Source: Deltaproteobacteria bacterium
GTDB lineage: Bacteria; Myxococcota_A; Polyangia; Haliangiales; SHYZ01
NCBI GenBank assembly: GCA_016210055.1
Contig: JACQUZ010000167.1
Location: 45,935-109,934, forward strand
Direction of reading: 5' to 3'
Length of the DNA: 64,000 nucleotides
The first letter of the stretch is position 1, and each line of letters starts with the position of its first letter. The notes beneath the pieces were generated by a model. It was not told the origin of the DNA and did not search any database. It worked only from the letters and a program-made list of their open reading frames with translations. Positions 51,640 through 59,841 of this stretch are shown here, piece by piece. The position numbers and the translations under genes were made by a program.

Positions 51640-53178
51640 CTACTCCATGCTTCCGAGGCTGTGAATCGTCACGTGCACGTCTCCTGCATTCTCGGCCCCG
51701 GGTACCATCCAAAGCATGAGGTTCACCGGCGCCCCATCATGGCTGCGTAGCCTCAGGATGCGAGTGCTCGGGCTACCCTCGATGTGAGCGTGCCGCATGT
51801 CCCCCATGAACTCCGGGTACACTTCTAGGAGCCGAGATTCACGCACGTTGGTGCCTTCCACGGTCGTGTCGGATTCGCCCGTAAGGAAGAGCACGAAGGA
51901 GCGGTTGGCCACCACGACAGTGCCATCGAGGTTGAGCCCTGCCATCGGCAAGGGCGATTGATCAAAGCCCACGCGAGCCGCGTTGGTTCGGCGATCACTC
52001 GCCGTCACCACAGCGCGAGGAGCCTGGGTAACTGCCCGACGACGACCGAATCCGAGCATGTCCATGAGGGTGCGCAGCTCGTAAATGAACGCCGCCATGT
52101 CTTTCTGGCGCTCACCTGGCGACTTGGACAGGGCCCGCATGACCAGCGCTTCGGCACGCTCGTCGATTGGCTCCTTGAGGTACTTGGACAGCGGTGGTGG
52201 CGCTTGCTTGATATGGGCCTCCATGACTTGAGAAATAGAGCCCCGAAATGGCAATCGGCCGGTCAGAAGCTCATAGCAAAGGACACCCAATCCGTAGATA
52301 TCCATCGACGGGCTTGGCGAGTGGCCGCGGATGCGTTCAGGAGCCATGTACTCGGGCGTGCCATCGATCATGGCTGACGTGCGGGAGCCGCCAGTGCCAA
52401 TACGGGCGAGTCCGAAATCAAGGAGCTTGACGACCCACTTGCGCCGCTCGGTCCCCGGGACCTGGCACAAAAGGATGTTGTCCGGCTTGATGTCGCAATG
52501 GACGATCTGACGCTGGTGAATGTAGTGGAGCGCTTCGGCGATCTGATGGACCGCGTCGAGGGCAAGCTTGAGGGGAAACGTCCCCTCGCTCCTCAGCCGC
52601 ATGGAGAGTGACTCTCCGTCGAGGAGCTCCATCACCATGAACGCGCCAAGGGTCGGGTCCTCGCCGAAATCGATCACCGACACGATGTTCGGGTGGGACA
52701 GCGAGCTCGCCAACCTTGCCTCCCGGTAGAACAGCTCGCGCGCCCGGCTATCACCCGAGAAAGCGGTACGCATGAGCTTGAGTGCAAAGGACTTCCCCAG
52801 GCGCCGATGCCGCACGCGGAAGACGCGTCCCATCCCGCCCTCCCCGATCGGTTCCTCGATGCGATAACGTCCGGCTACAACTGTCTCCTGGAGGAGAAGC
52901 GGGAGATCGCTGGTCGCGGTGACGTCGTCGTGCGGCCCGGGCGTCAAAAAGGGTGGCGAAGATGAGACCAGCGTAGGGTCCACGAGCTCGTCCGGCGGAA
53001 AGCTCGGCACTGGGACGGGCGGCGATGAAAAAATGGCGTTGCCCCACTCGCGCGGGCGCACGACCGTGGGGGGGGGAGGAAGAGGCGGCGGGAGATCTCG
53101 CGACAAGTCCTCCGAGGAAGGTGCTGCGGGACGAAGGTTGCGCAGGCTGTAGCCGCCTCGTCCTCGATCGTCGGGCAT
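51640..53178 (-). CDS. Non-RD Ser/Thr protein kinase with C-terminal PAS domain
   Basis: A 512-residue soluble kinase. A Pro-rich disordered N-terminus (about 1-95) precedes the kinase domain: GEGGMGRV, FALKLM, catalytic loop HCDIKPDN (227-234), DFG (254-256) and MAPERI. The Arg of HRD is Cys, so it is a non-RD kinase and activation-loop control should be weak. A PAS domain follows at about 405-510 (FDQSPLPMAGLNLDGTVVVANRSF), usually a ligand or redox sensor. Nine C residues on the coding strand (53068-53076) lie in the Pro-rich region. The ATG at 53178 is the only start that fits. It is divergent from the 255-residue lipoprotein gene. Confidence 0.9.
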   Translation of the reverse strand: MPDDRGRGGYSLRNLRPAAPSSEDLSRDLPPPLPPPPTVVRPREWGNAIFSSPPVPVPSFPPDELVDPTLVSSSPPFLTPGPHDDVTATSDLPLLLQETVVAGRYRIEEPIGEGGMGRVFRVRHRRLGKSFALKLMRTAFSGDSRARELFYREARLASSLSHPNIVSVIDFGEDPTLGAFMVMELLDGESLSMRLRSEGTFPLKLALDAVHQIAEALHYIHQRQIVHCDIKPDNILLCQVPGTERRKWVVKLLDFGLARIGTGGSRTSAMIDGTPEYMAPERIRGHSPSPSMDIYGLGVLCYELLTGRLPFRGSISQVMEAHIKQAPPPLSKYLKEPIDERAEALVMRALSKSPGERQKDMAAFIYELRTLMDMLGFGRRRAVTQAPRAVVTASDRRTNAARVGFDQSPLPMAGLNLDGTVVVANRSFVLFLTGESDTTVEGTNVRESRLLEVYPEFMGDMRHAHIEGSPSTRILRLRSHDGAPVNLMLWMVPGAENAGDVHVTIHSLGSME

Positions 53179-53329
53179 GGGAACCTGAACGTATCATATC
53201 CAGCTTGGCATGACGCCGTCCCCGGCCCGAGACGTGCAGGAAGCGTGAGGCAAGTCACTCGGACCCAGGCCATGAAGTGGTTCACTCCGCGGGCGAGACG
53301 TGGTAGGACGCACGCCGCTTGGAGGAGAG

Positions 53330-54097
53330 ATGAAGTCCCACGCTGTTCTGCTCGTTTTCGCTTCGGTCCAGGGAATTGCCTGCTCTGGCTCACAGGACCT
53401 CTCGCCGTACAGTGCCGTGGTGCGGGAGCTCGGAGAAGACGGCTCCATTACCGTGCGGCGGGCGAGGCCAAAGGAGTTCGGCGCCTCCACTGGGGCGGAA
53501 ATGGTGCGGATTTCAGCGCCCGTCATTCCCCAGGTGAGTGTCTTGTACCAAAGCGAGGGGGCCGAGTACCCGGCGACCATGGAAGGAGAAATAGCGCTAG
53601 CCAAGGCATCCGCTCTCACGTTTGAGCGACTCCTCGAGGAGTGCCGGAACGACTATCCCGGCATCGTGATCCCAGGAGCGGAGCCGCTTTCCGACGAGCA
53701 GCGCAACCAAAACTACGCGCTCGTCGACCAGTGTGCCCTTGCAAGACTTGGCACGAATCCATATTGGATGCCGCTTCTCGTGGACCGGGTGGACATCTGT
53801 GGAATCACCCTCGGAAGGGGTTGGCGGCTTCTTCACGAATCCGACATGGCGAGCTTTCGCGAGGAGGACTTGCAGGGCTTCGTCGATGCGCTGGACGGGA
53901 TCCCTACCCCCGCGCCCGGCTATTTTTTCTCCACGGACACCTACGCCCGCGCAGCTGATGGAAGCCTAGGACAGGCGCCGCTCTATCCAGGATCAACCCG
54001 GGTTCATCCCCTCCCCATTTTGGAGGACGAGCGCAAGCTCCGTTTCGATGGAGGACTGCACCTCAGGTGCATTGGGGTGGGCGCTGCGCAGGGTTAG
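53330..54097 (+). CDS. Lipoprotein of unknown function
   Basis: A 255-residue exported protein. The signal peptide ends in a lipobox-like GIAC (C19), followed by about 235 residues with no family that I recognise. It has four Cys and several Asp/Glu-rich loops (EDLQGFVDALDGIPTPAPGY). GGAGGAG (53321-53327) lies immediately before the ATG at 53330 and decides the start over an in-frame GTG or ATG at 53300. TTCACT-N17-TAGGAC (53281-53109 span 53281-53309) is a weak promoter. It is convergent with the DUF1566 protein gene, 20 bases away. Confidence 0.65.
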   Translation: MKSHAVLLVFASVQGIACSGSQDLSPYSAVVRELGEDGSITVRRARPKEFGASTGAEMVRISAPVIPQVSVLYQSEGAEYPATMEGEIALAKASALTFERLLEECRNDYPGIVIPGAEPLSDEQRNQNYALVDQCALARLGTNPYWMPLLVDRVDICGITLGRGWRLLHESDMASFREEDLQGFVDALDGIPTPAPGYFFSTDTYARAADGSLGQAPLYPGSTRVHPLPILEDERKLRFDGGLHLRCIGVGAAQG

Positions 54098-54117
54098 CCT
54101 GCGTCAACCCGGAGCCA

Positions 54118-55764
54118 TCACCCAGGCACGCACAGCTTTTCCGGGCCACAGATCAGCGTCACGCCGGAGGGCGGTGGCGGGCAATCGTCCGTCGTGTTGC
54201 ACTTGGGGATGCACGCCTTTCCATTCGGCATCTGGGCGCAGGTGCAGCCGAGCGAAGAGGGGCATGCGCCTTCAGCCTCGCACTCGGTTTGGGTGACGCA
54301 GCTCTTGGGGCCCGAACCGTCTTGCCTGGGTGGCATGCCACCGTCGGGAGCTGCGTCCAGGCGCGATCCGCCATCACTCGGCGCCAAAGCGCCCGCATCG
54401 GGCGTCGATCCCGCGGCGGGCAGCGACCCGGGGCCGGCCTGGAAAGTCGCAGCCCCGCCGCGCACGACGCGAACGAAGTTGCTGCCTCGCTGCACGTCCC
54501 CCTGCGGACCGTGTCCATAGGCGGTTCCGCCGCTGCATGCCGAACCGAGCGCCTGGTAGTTCCCCGCGACCTTGGGATCGCTGCGCTGGGCGCCGGCGCC
54601 GTGGATGTCGTAAAGCGTGTAGCACGCCGCAGACGGCGGGATCTTCATCCAACCTTGCGCCCTTCCGAAGGCGACGTACGTCGCGCCCAGTCCGTGGCTC
54701 GTCGAGGCCCAGTACCACGGGAAGTCGGGCTGGCTTCCTTCATTGATAATAGAAGTAGCGTTGAAAAGGGCATCGATCGCCGCTGACTGGGTGGTGTCAG
54801 GCGACCGGCTGTAGTCGAGGATGCTCTGCAGCTCCTTGACGTTCGGCAGGCGCCAATCGCTGTAGCCCAAGTGCTTCTCCGCATTCTTGGCCTGCACCCA
54901 GTCCAGGGCCCTCTGCCAGTCCAGGGCCCTGTCACTATCGCCCTTGGTCCACATGAGTCCGGTGGCCTTGTCCGTGATGGTCTGGTCGCCGTTATCGACG
55001 AAGTCGTTGACACCGTAGGCGGTGTTGCCTCGGACGCACTGCACGTAGTACCGCTTGCCGATCGACTCCGCGGCAGGGTAGCCCTTGATGCGGCCATCGG
55101 CGAAATTGACCCCGAACATCTGCTGGGTGGCAGCGACGTACGTTGTGGAGCTGGCGTACTGCGCGTCGATGATGCGCTCTCCATGGCTTGTCTGGCCGTA
55201 GGCAAACCCGAAGTACGTGCGGTCGATGAACGGCGTCAGCCCGGCGGTGTCGGTACCCTGGACGTTGCTCGGGTCGATGCCTCGGAAGTCAATGAGCGAG
55301 TACAGCTCCTTGATCGAGGGGAGGCGCCAGTCTTTGAAGCCTCCGTGCCCAACCGCGTTGATGCCTTGGCAGTACGCGCTCGCGCTCGTGTACGTAAGCT
55401 TGTCGGCGTAAGAAATGGATCCATCCCCGTTCGTGTCGGGGCTGCGCTGCCACGTCAACCCGGTCACGTTGTCGAGGATCGTCAGCCCGTCGGCGCTCTG
55501 CGTGTAACTGGGTTGGGTTCCAAGGTACTGCGCGTCTTGACCGAAGAACGCGTCACCCGCCGCAGGACAGCTCATGGCACCCCCGGTACCAAAGCAGGTC
55601 GCCTGCGCGGTGTCGACGATGGCGTAGGCGAGATTGGTCGTACCGCCAGGTGCCCCGTCGTTCGCGCCGGCTGCTGTGACGTCCGTTCCGTTTCCCGTCG
55701 TGTCGAATCCACAACTTGGGGCGAGCAATGGGAGTCCGAGAATCGCTAAGTGGAGTCTTTTCAT
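54118..55764 (-). CDS. DUF1566 lipoprotein with duplicated domain and Cys-rich tail
   Basis: A 548-residue exported protein. Signal peptide with lipobox APSC, a linker, then two DUF1566 repeats: the first around GLTWQRSPDTNGDG and KDWRLPSIKELYSLIDF, the second around GLMWTKGDSDRALDWQ and SDWRLPNVKELQSILDY. DUF1566 domains are found on surface proteins and often bind ligands. An Asp/Ala/Gly/Ser-rich linker then leads to a 60-residue tail with ten cysteines, probably disulfide-bonded. ATG at 55764 has GGAGG seven bases upstream; an ATG at 55863 is in frame but adds a stretch that is not a signal peptide. It is downstream of the mfd operon but separated from it by a terminator-like palindrome. 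Confidence 0.85.
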   Translation of the reverse strand: MKRLHLAILGLPLLAPSCGFDTTGNGTDVTAAGANDGAPGGTTNLAYAIVDTAQATCFGTGGAMSCPAAGDAFFGQDAQYLGTQPSYTQSADGLTILDNVTGLTWQRSPDTNGDGSISYADKLTYTSASAYCQGINAVGHGGFKDWRLPSIKELYSLIDFRGIDPSNVQGTDTAGLTPFIDRTYFGFAYGQTSHGERIIDAQYASSTTYVAATQQMFGVNFADGRIKGYPAAESIGKRYYVQCVRGNTAYGVNDFVDNGDQTITDKATGLMWTKGDSDRALDWQRALDWVQAKNAEKHLGYSDWRLPNVKELQSILDYSRSPDTTQSAAIDALFNATSIINEGSQPDFPWYWASTSHGLGATYVAFGRAQGWMKIPPSAACYTLYDIHGAGAQRSDPKVAGNYQALGSACSGGTAYGHGPQGDVQRGSNFVRVVRGGAATFQAGPGSLPAAGSTPDAGALAPSDGGSRLDAAPDGGMPPRQDGSGPKSCVTQTECEAEGACPSSLGCTCAQMPNGKACIPKCNTTDDCPPPPSGVTLICGPEKLCVPG

Positions 55765-55895
55765 GGGTGCCTCCGAATGCCATCCGTTGGCGAATGGGAG
55801 GGACGGTGGCAACGCCCATGCCATGGACTCTTGGCGCCCGAATTTCGTAGGCTTGCACCTCATCAGAGCGCACGTCCGCTTTCGCTCTTCGCAAG

Positions 55896-55916
55896 AAACT
55901 GCGGATTCCGCAGTTT
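55896..55916. terminator. Intergenic palindrome, candidate terminator of the mfd operon
   Basis: AAACTGCGGA-T-TCCGCAGTTT is a perfect 21-base palindrome; as RNA it could form an eight-pair stem with a five-base loop. T-rich tracts flank both sides (TTTCTT on the minus strand). It lies 68 bases after the stop of the membrane gluzincin gene. Confidence 0.45.
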
Positions 55917-55983
55917 TGGGCCTGCGGATTTGGCAGCGGTGGTAAGCGATCCCAGCCCCTACCTCGAGTCCGGAGGCAAGACG

Positions 55984-56970
55984 CTAGTCGCGTGGCAAGG
56001 AGGTGGTGGGAGGCGCATCCTCTTGGCTTGCTCCCTTCGCTTCGTCGGCCTCCCAGTTACGAAGCGTCTTCTGAGCCTGTCTTCTTCGTCTCACCCAGCC
56101 GACGATCAGAAGGACCGAAGCCCCTCCCCATAGAAGAATGCCGCCGGCCCCGAGAGGAAGCCATAGATAGCGGGTGCGGAGCGACTCGAGCCATTCCTCT
56201 TCGAGCTGATCGAGAGTGCGGCCGAACGCCTCGAGGGCCGCCTCGTTGACTTGCGTGCCCCGGGAGGTGGTGGCGAGAAACTGCTGAAATGCAGCTCGGT
56301 CTCCGTCGTCCCTCTCGTCCTGCCACCGACCGCGCCGAGCGAGAAACGTCACAAAATCGTAGCTTTGGGCATAGGCGAGGGCGACCTCATCATGCCGATC
56401 CGGGAAGGTCTCGTCGAGCTCGCGGATTCGGATAAGTCGATCTCCAAGGAGGGCTCCCCAGATGGCCTGCGCACGCTCGAGCGAGATGTCTGACGAGTAG
56501 AGGTAAGAGAAACCTTCAGCAAGCCAGCGCGGCGGAAGGCGAGGTGAAAAGGCCCTGGCTAAGACGAGGTGCGCGAGCTCATGCACCAGAGCATGTTCCA
56601 AGTCCAGGAACTCGCCATGCTTCCCTCGCAGGGCGATAACCACCACTCCCTCGGTGGGATATGCCATTCCGACTGCCCATTCGGGCGCCCCGCGCCCGCC
56701 GGGCGCAGCGGATGCGATATCGGCTTGGTGCTTGACGAGTCGGACTTCAACCGACTCGATGTGGGGCGCTTCGGCGAGATCGGCTTCCACAGAGGCAAGT
56801 CGGTCTTGGGCAAGGGAAAAAAGGCCCATGACCTGGCGGTCAAGACCTGATTCCGCCAAGAACGTGATCCTGCCCTTGGTGATCTGGATGGGCCACCTGG
56901 GCTCATCGCCGCGAGCGAGAGGCGCCGAGGGAAAAAGAAGGGAGAGGAGCAGTGGGAGGACGAACTTCAC
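55984..56970 (-). CDS. Membrane-anchored gluzincin-type peptidase
   Basis: A 328-residue protein. A signal peptide (about 1-20) leads to a zinc-peptidase domain with HELAH (130-134) and E152 in WLAEGFSYL as a possible third ligand, then a C-terminal transmembrane helix (about 270-295) and a short basic tail. This is the same peptidase-MA-like design as the protein at 10545-12122, but without TPR repeats. GTG at 56970 overlaps the PilZ stop in GTGA, which marks coupling; an in-frame start at 57204 is inside the PilZ gene and not needed. It would be anchored in the inner membrane with the catalytic part in the periplasm. No substrate known. Confidence 0.85.
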   Translation of the reverse strand: MKFVLPLLLSLLFPSAPLARGDEPRWPIQITKGRITFLAESGLDRQVMGLFSLAQDRLASVEADLAEAPHIESVEVRLVKHQADIASAAPGGRGAPEWAVGMAYPTEGVVVIALRGKHGEFLDLEHALVHELAHLVLARAFSPRLPPRWLAEGFSYLYSSDISLERAQAIWGALLGDRLIRIRELDETFPDRHDEVALAYAQSYDFVTFLARRGRWQDERDDGDRAAFQQFLATTSRGTQVNEAALEAFGRTLDQLEEEWLESLRTRYLWLPLGAGGILLWGGASVLLIVGWVRRRRQAQKTLRNWEADEAKGASQEDAPPTTSLPRD

Positions 56971-57287
56971 TCGAAGGAATTTAGGTATTTCCCCATGGCC
57001 CACACGTCGCGGGCCCGTAGGCCGTCGAACTGCACGCCGAAGCCGGAGTCGTCGAGCCAGCGGACACGCCCGCCGATCTCGACCAGCTCCTTTTGGGTAG
57101 GGACACGGAACCTGAGGTGAATCTGCGTACCAAGTAGCGGCTTGACCGGCGCTTCGACAAACGCACCGCCAAGTGAAAGATTTCGGGTGGTTCCCGGGCG
57201 CCACTCCTCTCCGGCCTGAAACTCAACGTCGAGCCGGCACTGAACCCTTTTTTGAACCCGGTTTTCAGTGGTGGACATGGCGTCCAT
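56967..57287 (-). CDS. PilZ domain protein
   Basis: A 106-residue single-domain PilZ protein, which binds c-di-GMP. RVQCR (14-18) gives RxxxR and NLSLGG (36-41) gives (D/N)xSxxG, both intact, so nucleotide binding is likely. The ATG at 57287 shares one base with the HIT stop (TAATG), and its own stop overlaps the peptidase start, so it is coupled on both sides. It may put the peptidase or another envelope function under c-di-GMP control (inference). A second ATG three codons in is possible. Confidence 0.9.
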   Translation of the reverse strand: MDAMSTTENRVQKRVQCRLDVEFQAGEEWRPGTTRNLSLGGAFVEAPVKPLLGTQIHLRFRVPTQKELVEIGGRVRWLDDSGFGVQFDGLRARDVWAMGKYLNSFE

Positions 57288-57628
57288 TATCCCAAGGGAC
57301 CGAGCCTTCGTCCGCCCAAAACGTGCACGTGCAGGTGAAACACGGTCTGCCCGGCGTCACGGTTTACATTGGCTATCGCTCGCCAACCGGGATCCCCATG
57401 TCCCTCGTCTCGGGCGATCTTCTTTGCCGTTAGAAGTACATGGCCGAGAAGAAGCGCGTCCTCCTCGGTTGCATCGTTCAGGGTGGCGATGTGCTTGCGT
57501 GGAACGACCAAGATGTGGGTGGGCGCCTGAGGATGGATGTCTCGGAAGGCAATGCAATGCTCGTCCTGATGGACCATGGTGGCGGGAACCTGGCCATCGC
57601 GGATGCGGCAAAAGAGACAGTCGCTCAT
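57287..57628 (-). CDS. HIT family (histidine triad) protein
   Basis: A 113-residue HINT-type nucleotide hydrolase. The histidine triad is H98, H100, H102 in TVFHLHVHVLGG, and CxxC (C4, C7) near the start suggests the zinc site found in part of the family. ATG at 57628; a longer reading frame to 57874 is antisense to surA and lacks homology. It is 14 bases after the surA stop and shares its stop with the PilZ start. It probably cleaves AMP-linked phosphoramidates in the cytosol. Confidence 0.94.
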   Translation of the reverse strand: MSDCLFCRIRDGQVPATMVHQDEHCIAFRDIHPQAPTHILVVPRKHIATLNDATEEDALLLGHVLLTAKKIARDEGHGDPGWRAIANVNRDAGQTVFHLHVHVLGGRRLGPLG

Positions 57629-57642
57629 GCCCAGGGAGGCTA

Positions 57643-58644
57643 CTACAACTTGATTTCGACGTGCGCCTTCTTCTTGAGCTCGTCCAGCCAAAGCTGGGTC
57701 TGCTTCTCCATCTCTTCGTTGAAGAGCTGGTTGCGAAGCTGCTCCTTCACCTCTTCGAACGCGCGCACTTCCTCTTTCTTGGCCGAGACTACCTGGAACA
57801 CGTGCAACCCCTGAGGGCCTCGGATGGGCCCGCGAACTTCCCCCTCTGACATGGCGAAGAGAATCTCCTCCCACTCGGTTGGTAGCTCGCCACGCTTGAA
57901 GGTGCCCAGGTCTCCGCCCTGCGTCTTGGTCGCGGCGTCATCGCTGTTCTTCGCGGCGAGCTCAGAGAAATCCTCGCCGGCCCGGGCACGCGCCACCAGC
58001 TCCCCGGCGCGACGGCGCGCCGTGTTCGTGGCATCGTCGCTGGGTTTCTCAGGGAGCCTTATCAAGACATGGCGGACCTTGACCTCGGTGACCGTCGCCG
58101 CCTTTCCGATCATCTTCTCGTACGCCTTGCGCAGCTTGTCGTCGGTGACGTTGACCCTGGGACGCACGAACACGTTGATGGCTCGCAGGCGGAGAATCTG
58201 CTTTTTCACGTCGGCCCGGTATTGCTCGACGGTATAGCCTTGCTGTGCCAGGGCCTCCTTGAGCTGCTCGTCGGTGACCTTGTTCTGGAGCTTGACCTGC
58301 TCCATGGCCTTGTTGATTTCGGGCTCCTCGACCTCGAGCTTGGCTTCGGCCGCCGCGTGCATCAGAAGCTCTTCGGCGACCATCTCGTCAAGCGCTTGGT
58401 TTCGCAGGGATCGAAGCTGCTTTTCCCGCTCCCGCTCGTTCTCGACCTTCTGCAGCTCTCCTAAGAGCGGGCGCAGGCGCAGCATGACCTCACTCTCCAA
58501 GATGATCTTGTCATCGACGATCGCGACCACGCGTTCGATGACCATTCTTGGGTTTTCCCGCTTGGCTGGCGGTGAAGCCAGGGCGCCGCCTGTTGGCAGG
58601 ATCGTGCCGAGTAGAGCCAGAGAGAGGAGACGTCGCTTCTGCAT
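57643..58644 (-). CDS. SurA-like peptidyl-prolyl isomerase
   Basis: A 333-residue periplasmic chaperone. A signal peptide (about 1-23) is followed by a SurA-type N-terminal helical domain (about 35-180) and a parvulin domain (about 187-295: VKVRHVLIRLP, GEDFSELAAKNSDD, GGDLGTFKRGELP). It should assist folding of outer-membrane barrels. Only one parvulin domain is present, as against two in E. coli SurA. It is 30 bases after the related PrsA-like gene on the same strand. ATG at 58644 is the only start with the signal peptide. Confidence 0.92.
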   Translation of the reverse strand: MQKRRLLSLALLGTILPTGGALASPPAKRENPRMVIERVVAIVDDKIILESEVMLRLRPLLGELQKVENEREREKQLRSLRNQALDEMVAEELLMHAAAEAKLEVEEPEINKAMEQVKLQNKVTDEQLKEALAQQGYTVEQYRADVKKQILRLRAINVFVRPRVNVTDDKLRKAYEKMIGKAATVTEVKVRHVLIRLPEKPSDDATNTARRRAGELVARARAGEDFSELAAKNSDDAATKTQGGDLGTFKRGELPTEWEEILFAMSEGEVRGPIRGPQGLHVFQVVSAKKEEVRAFEEVKEQLRNQLFNEEMEKQTQLWLDELKKKAHVEIKL

Positions 58645-58674
58645 TTGTCTAGATGAGACCGCGCAAGATGCGTG

Positions 58675-59760
58675 CTATTTGCCTGGCGCCGGGGGCGCGA
58701 CGGGGCTTGCCGCGGCCGGGGGCATGGGTGGGGCCGGATGCTGCGGGACCATGCCGCCCGGGGCGTGGGGATCCATTCCTTCGCCCGGGATACCAAGAGT
58801 TGACGAGCCCGTGGTATCCACCCGCACCTTGGCGAGCTTGTCCTCGAACACGTCGATCTTGGCCTTGTTCTTCAGGTCGGCCACGAAGTCTTCCATCGCC
58901 TTCGTCCGCTTGTCCCTGTAGATGCGGTTCTGAATCTGTCGCTTGACCTCGTCGAAGGTCTTGGAGAGGGCCTTCCTGCGACCCGTCTGCTTGACGACGT
59001 AAAAGCCCTGCGCAGCTTGGATGGGCCCGGCGACATCGCCCGTCTTCTCTAGGGCGAAGGCGGCCTTGACGACCTCGGCTGGCACGACGGTCGTGTCTGT
59101 CGCGAAGTACTGGAGGTCACCGCCCCTCTTCTTTGATTCCTCGTCTTGAGAGTGGGTCATCACGAGCTCGCGAAACCCTTGGTTGTCCTGGCCCTTTGGA
59201 CCCTTGGCCTCTGCTGCCACCTTGTCCGCCTGCTTCTTTTCCTTGATGACGATGGCCGAGATGCGCACTTCTTCGGGCTTGTTGTACTCGCTCTGGTGCT
59301 CCTCGTAGAACTTCTGCATTTCCGCGTCTGTCACGTCCTCGAGCTTCACCCGCGTCTCGAATTCCTCCTTCATGAGCTTTTGGATCATCACCTGCTTCAT
59401 GGTGCGCACGACTTCGGCGTCCTCGTCATATCCGCGCTTCTTGGCTTCCTTGGCCAAGACCTCGAAGCGGACCAGGTTGTCGAGGAACTCCTTCTTGCGC
59501 TCAAGGGAGGTGTATCGGGCGCGGATGTAGGGCGACTGCTTGTTGATGCGATCTTGGAAGTCGCCCACGCTGATCTTGACACCATCAATCTGCGCGACGA
59601 CTTGCGCCATTTCCTCGGACGATTGCGGGGGCAGGTTGCTTTGCCCGGGATTCGCTTTTTGGCTCTTGTCGGTCTTCTTGCAGGCCGTGAGACCAAGAGC
59701 ACCCAGGGTCATGGTGCTGCCAATGAGGACACCGAGGATTAGGGAGCGCGCGTGCATCAT
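58675..59760 (-). CDS. PrsA-like peptidyl-prolyl isomerase lipoprotein
   Basis: A 361-residue protein. Signal peptide with lipobox LTAC (C26), SurA/PrsA-type N-terminal helical domain and a parvulin domain with EVRISAIVIKEKK and KRGGDLQYFATD. A Pro/Ala/Met-rich tail ends it (PHAPGGMVPQHPAPPMPPAA). AAGGAG seven bases upstream decides the ATG at 59760 over the in-frame start at 59802. It lies 81 bases after mfd, with surA next, so these two isomerases are a pair, one anchored to the membrane and one soluble. Confidence 0.9.
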   Translation of the reverse strand: MMHARSLILGVLIGSTMTLGALGLTACKKTDKSQKANPGQSNLPPQSSEEMAQVVAQIDGVKISVGDFQDRINKQSPYIRARYTSLERKKEFLDNLVRFEVLAKEAKKRGYDEDAEVVRTMKQVMIQKLMKEEFETRVKLEDVTDAEMQKFYEEHQSEYNKPEEVRISAIVIKEKKQADKVAAEAKGPKGQDNQGFRELVMTHSQDEESKKRGGDLQYFATDTTVVPAEVVKAAFALEKTGDVAGPIQAAQGFYVVKQTGRRKALSKTFDEVKRQIQNRIYRDKRTKAMEDFVADLKNKAKIDVFEDKLAKVRVDTTGSSTLGIPGEGMDPHAPGGMVPQHPAPPMPPAAASPVAPPAPGK

Positions 59761-59841
59761 GAAGAAGCTCCTTGAGGGAAAATTGGCAAAACGAGCATCC
59801 AAGAGGCTCGACGAAAACGGTGAAATCTACTGTTGGCGTCG

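Noticed and set aside
57629..57874. Longer N-terminus for the HIT protein
   Set aside because: The added residues lie out of frame over surA, and the family starts with MSDCLFCRI, which matches the ATG at 57628.
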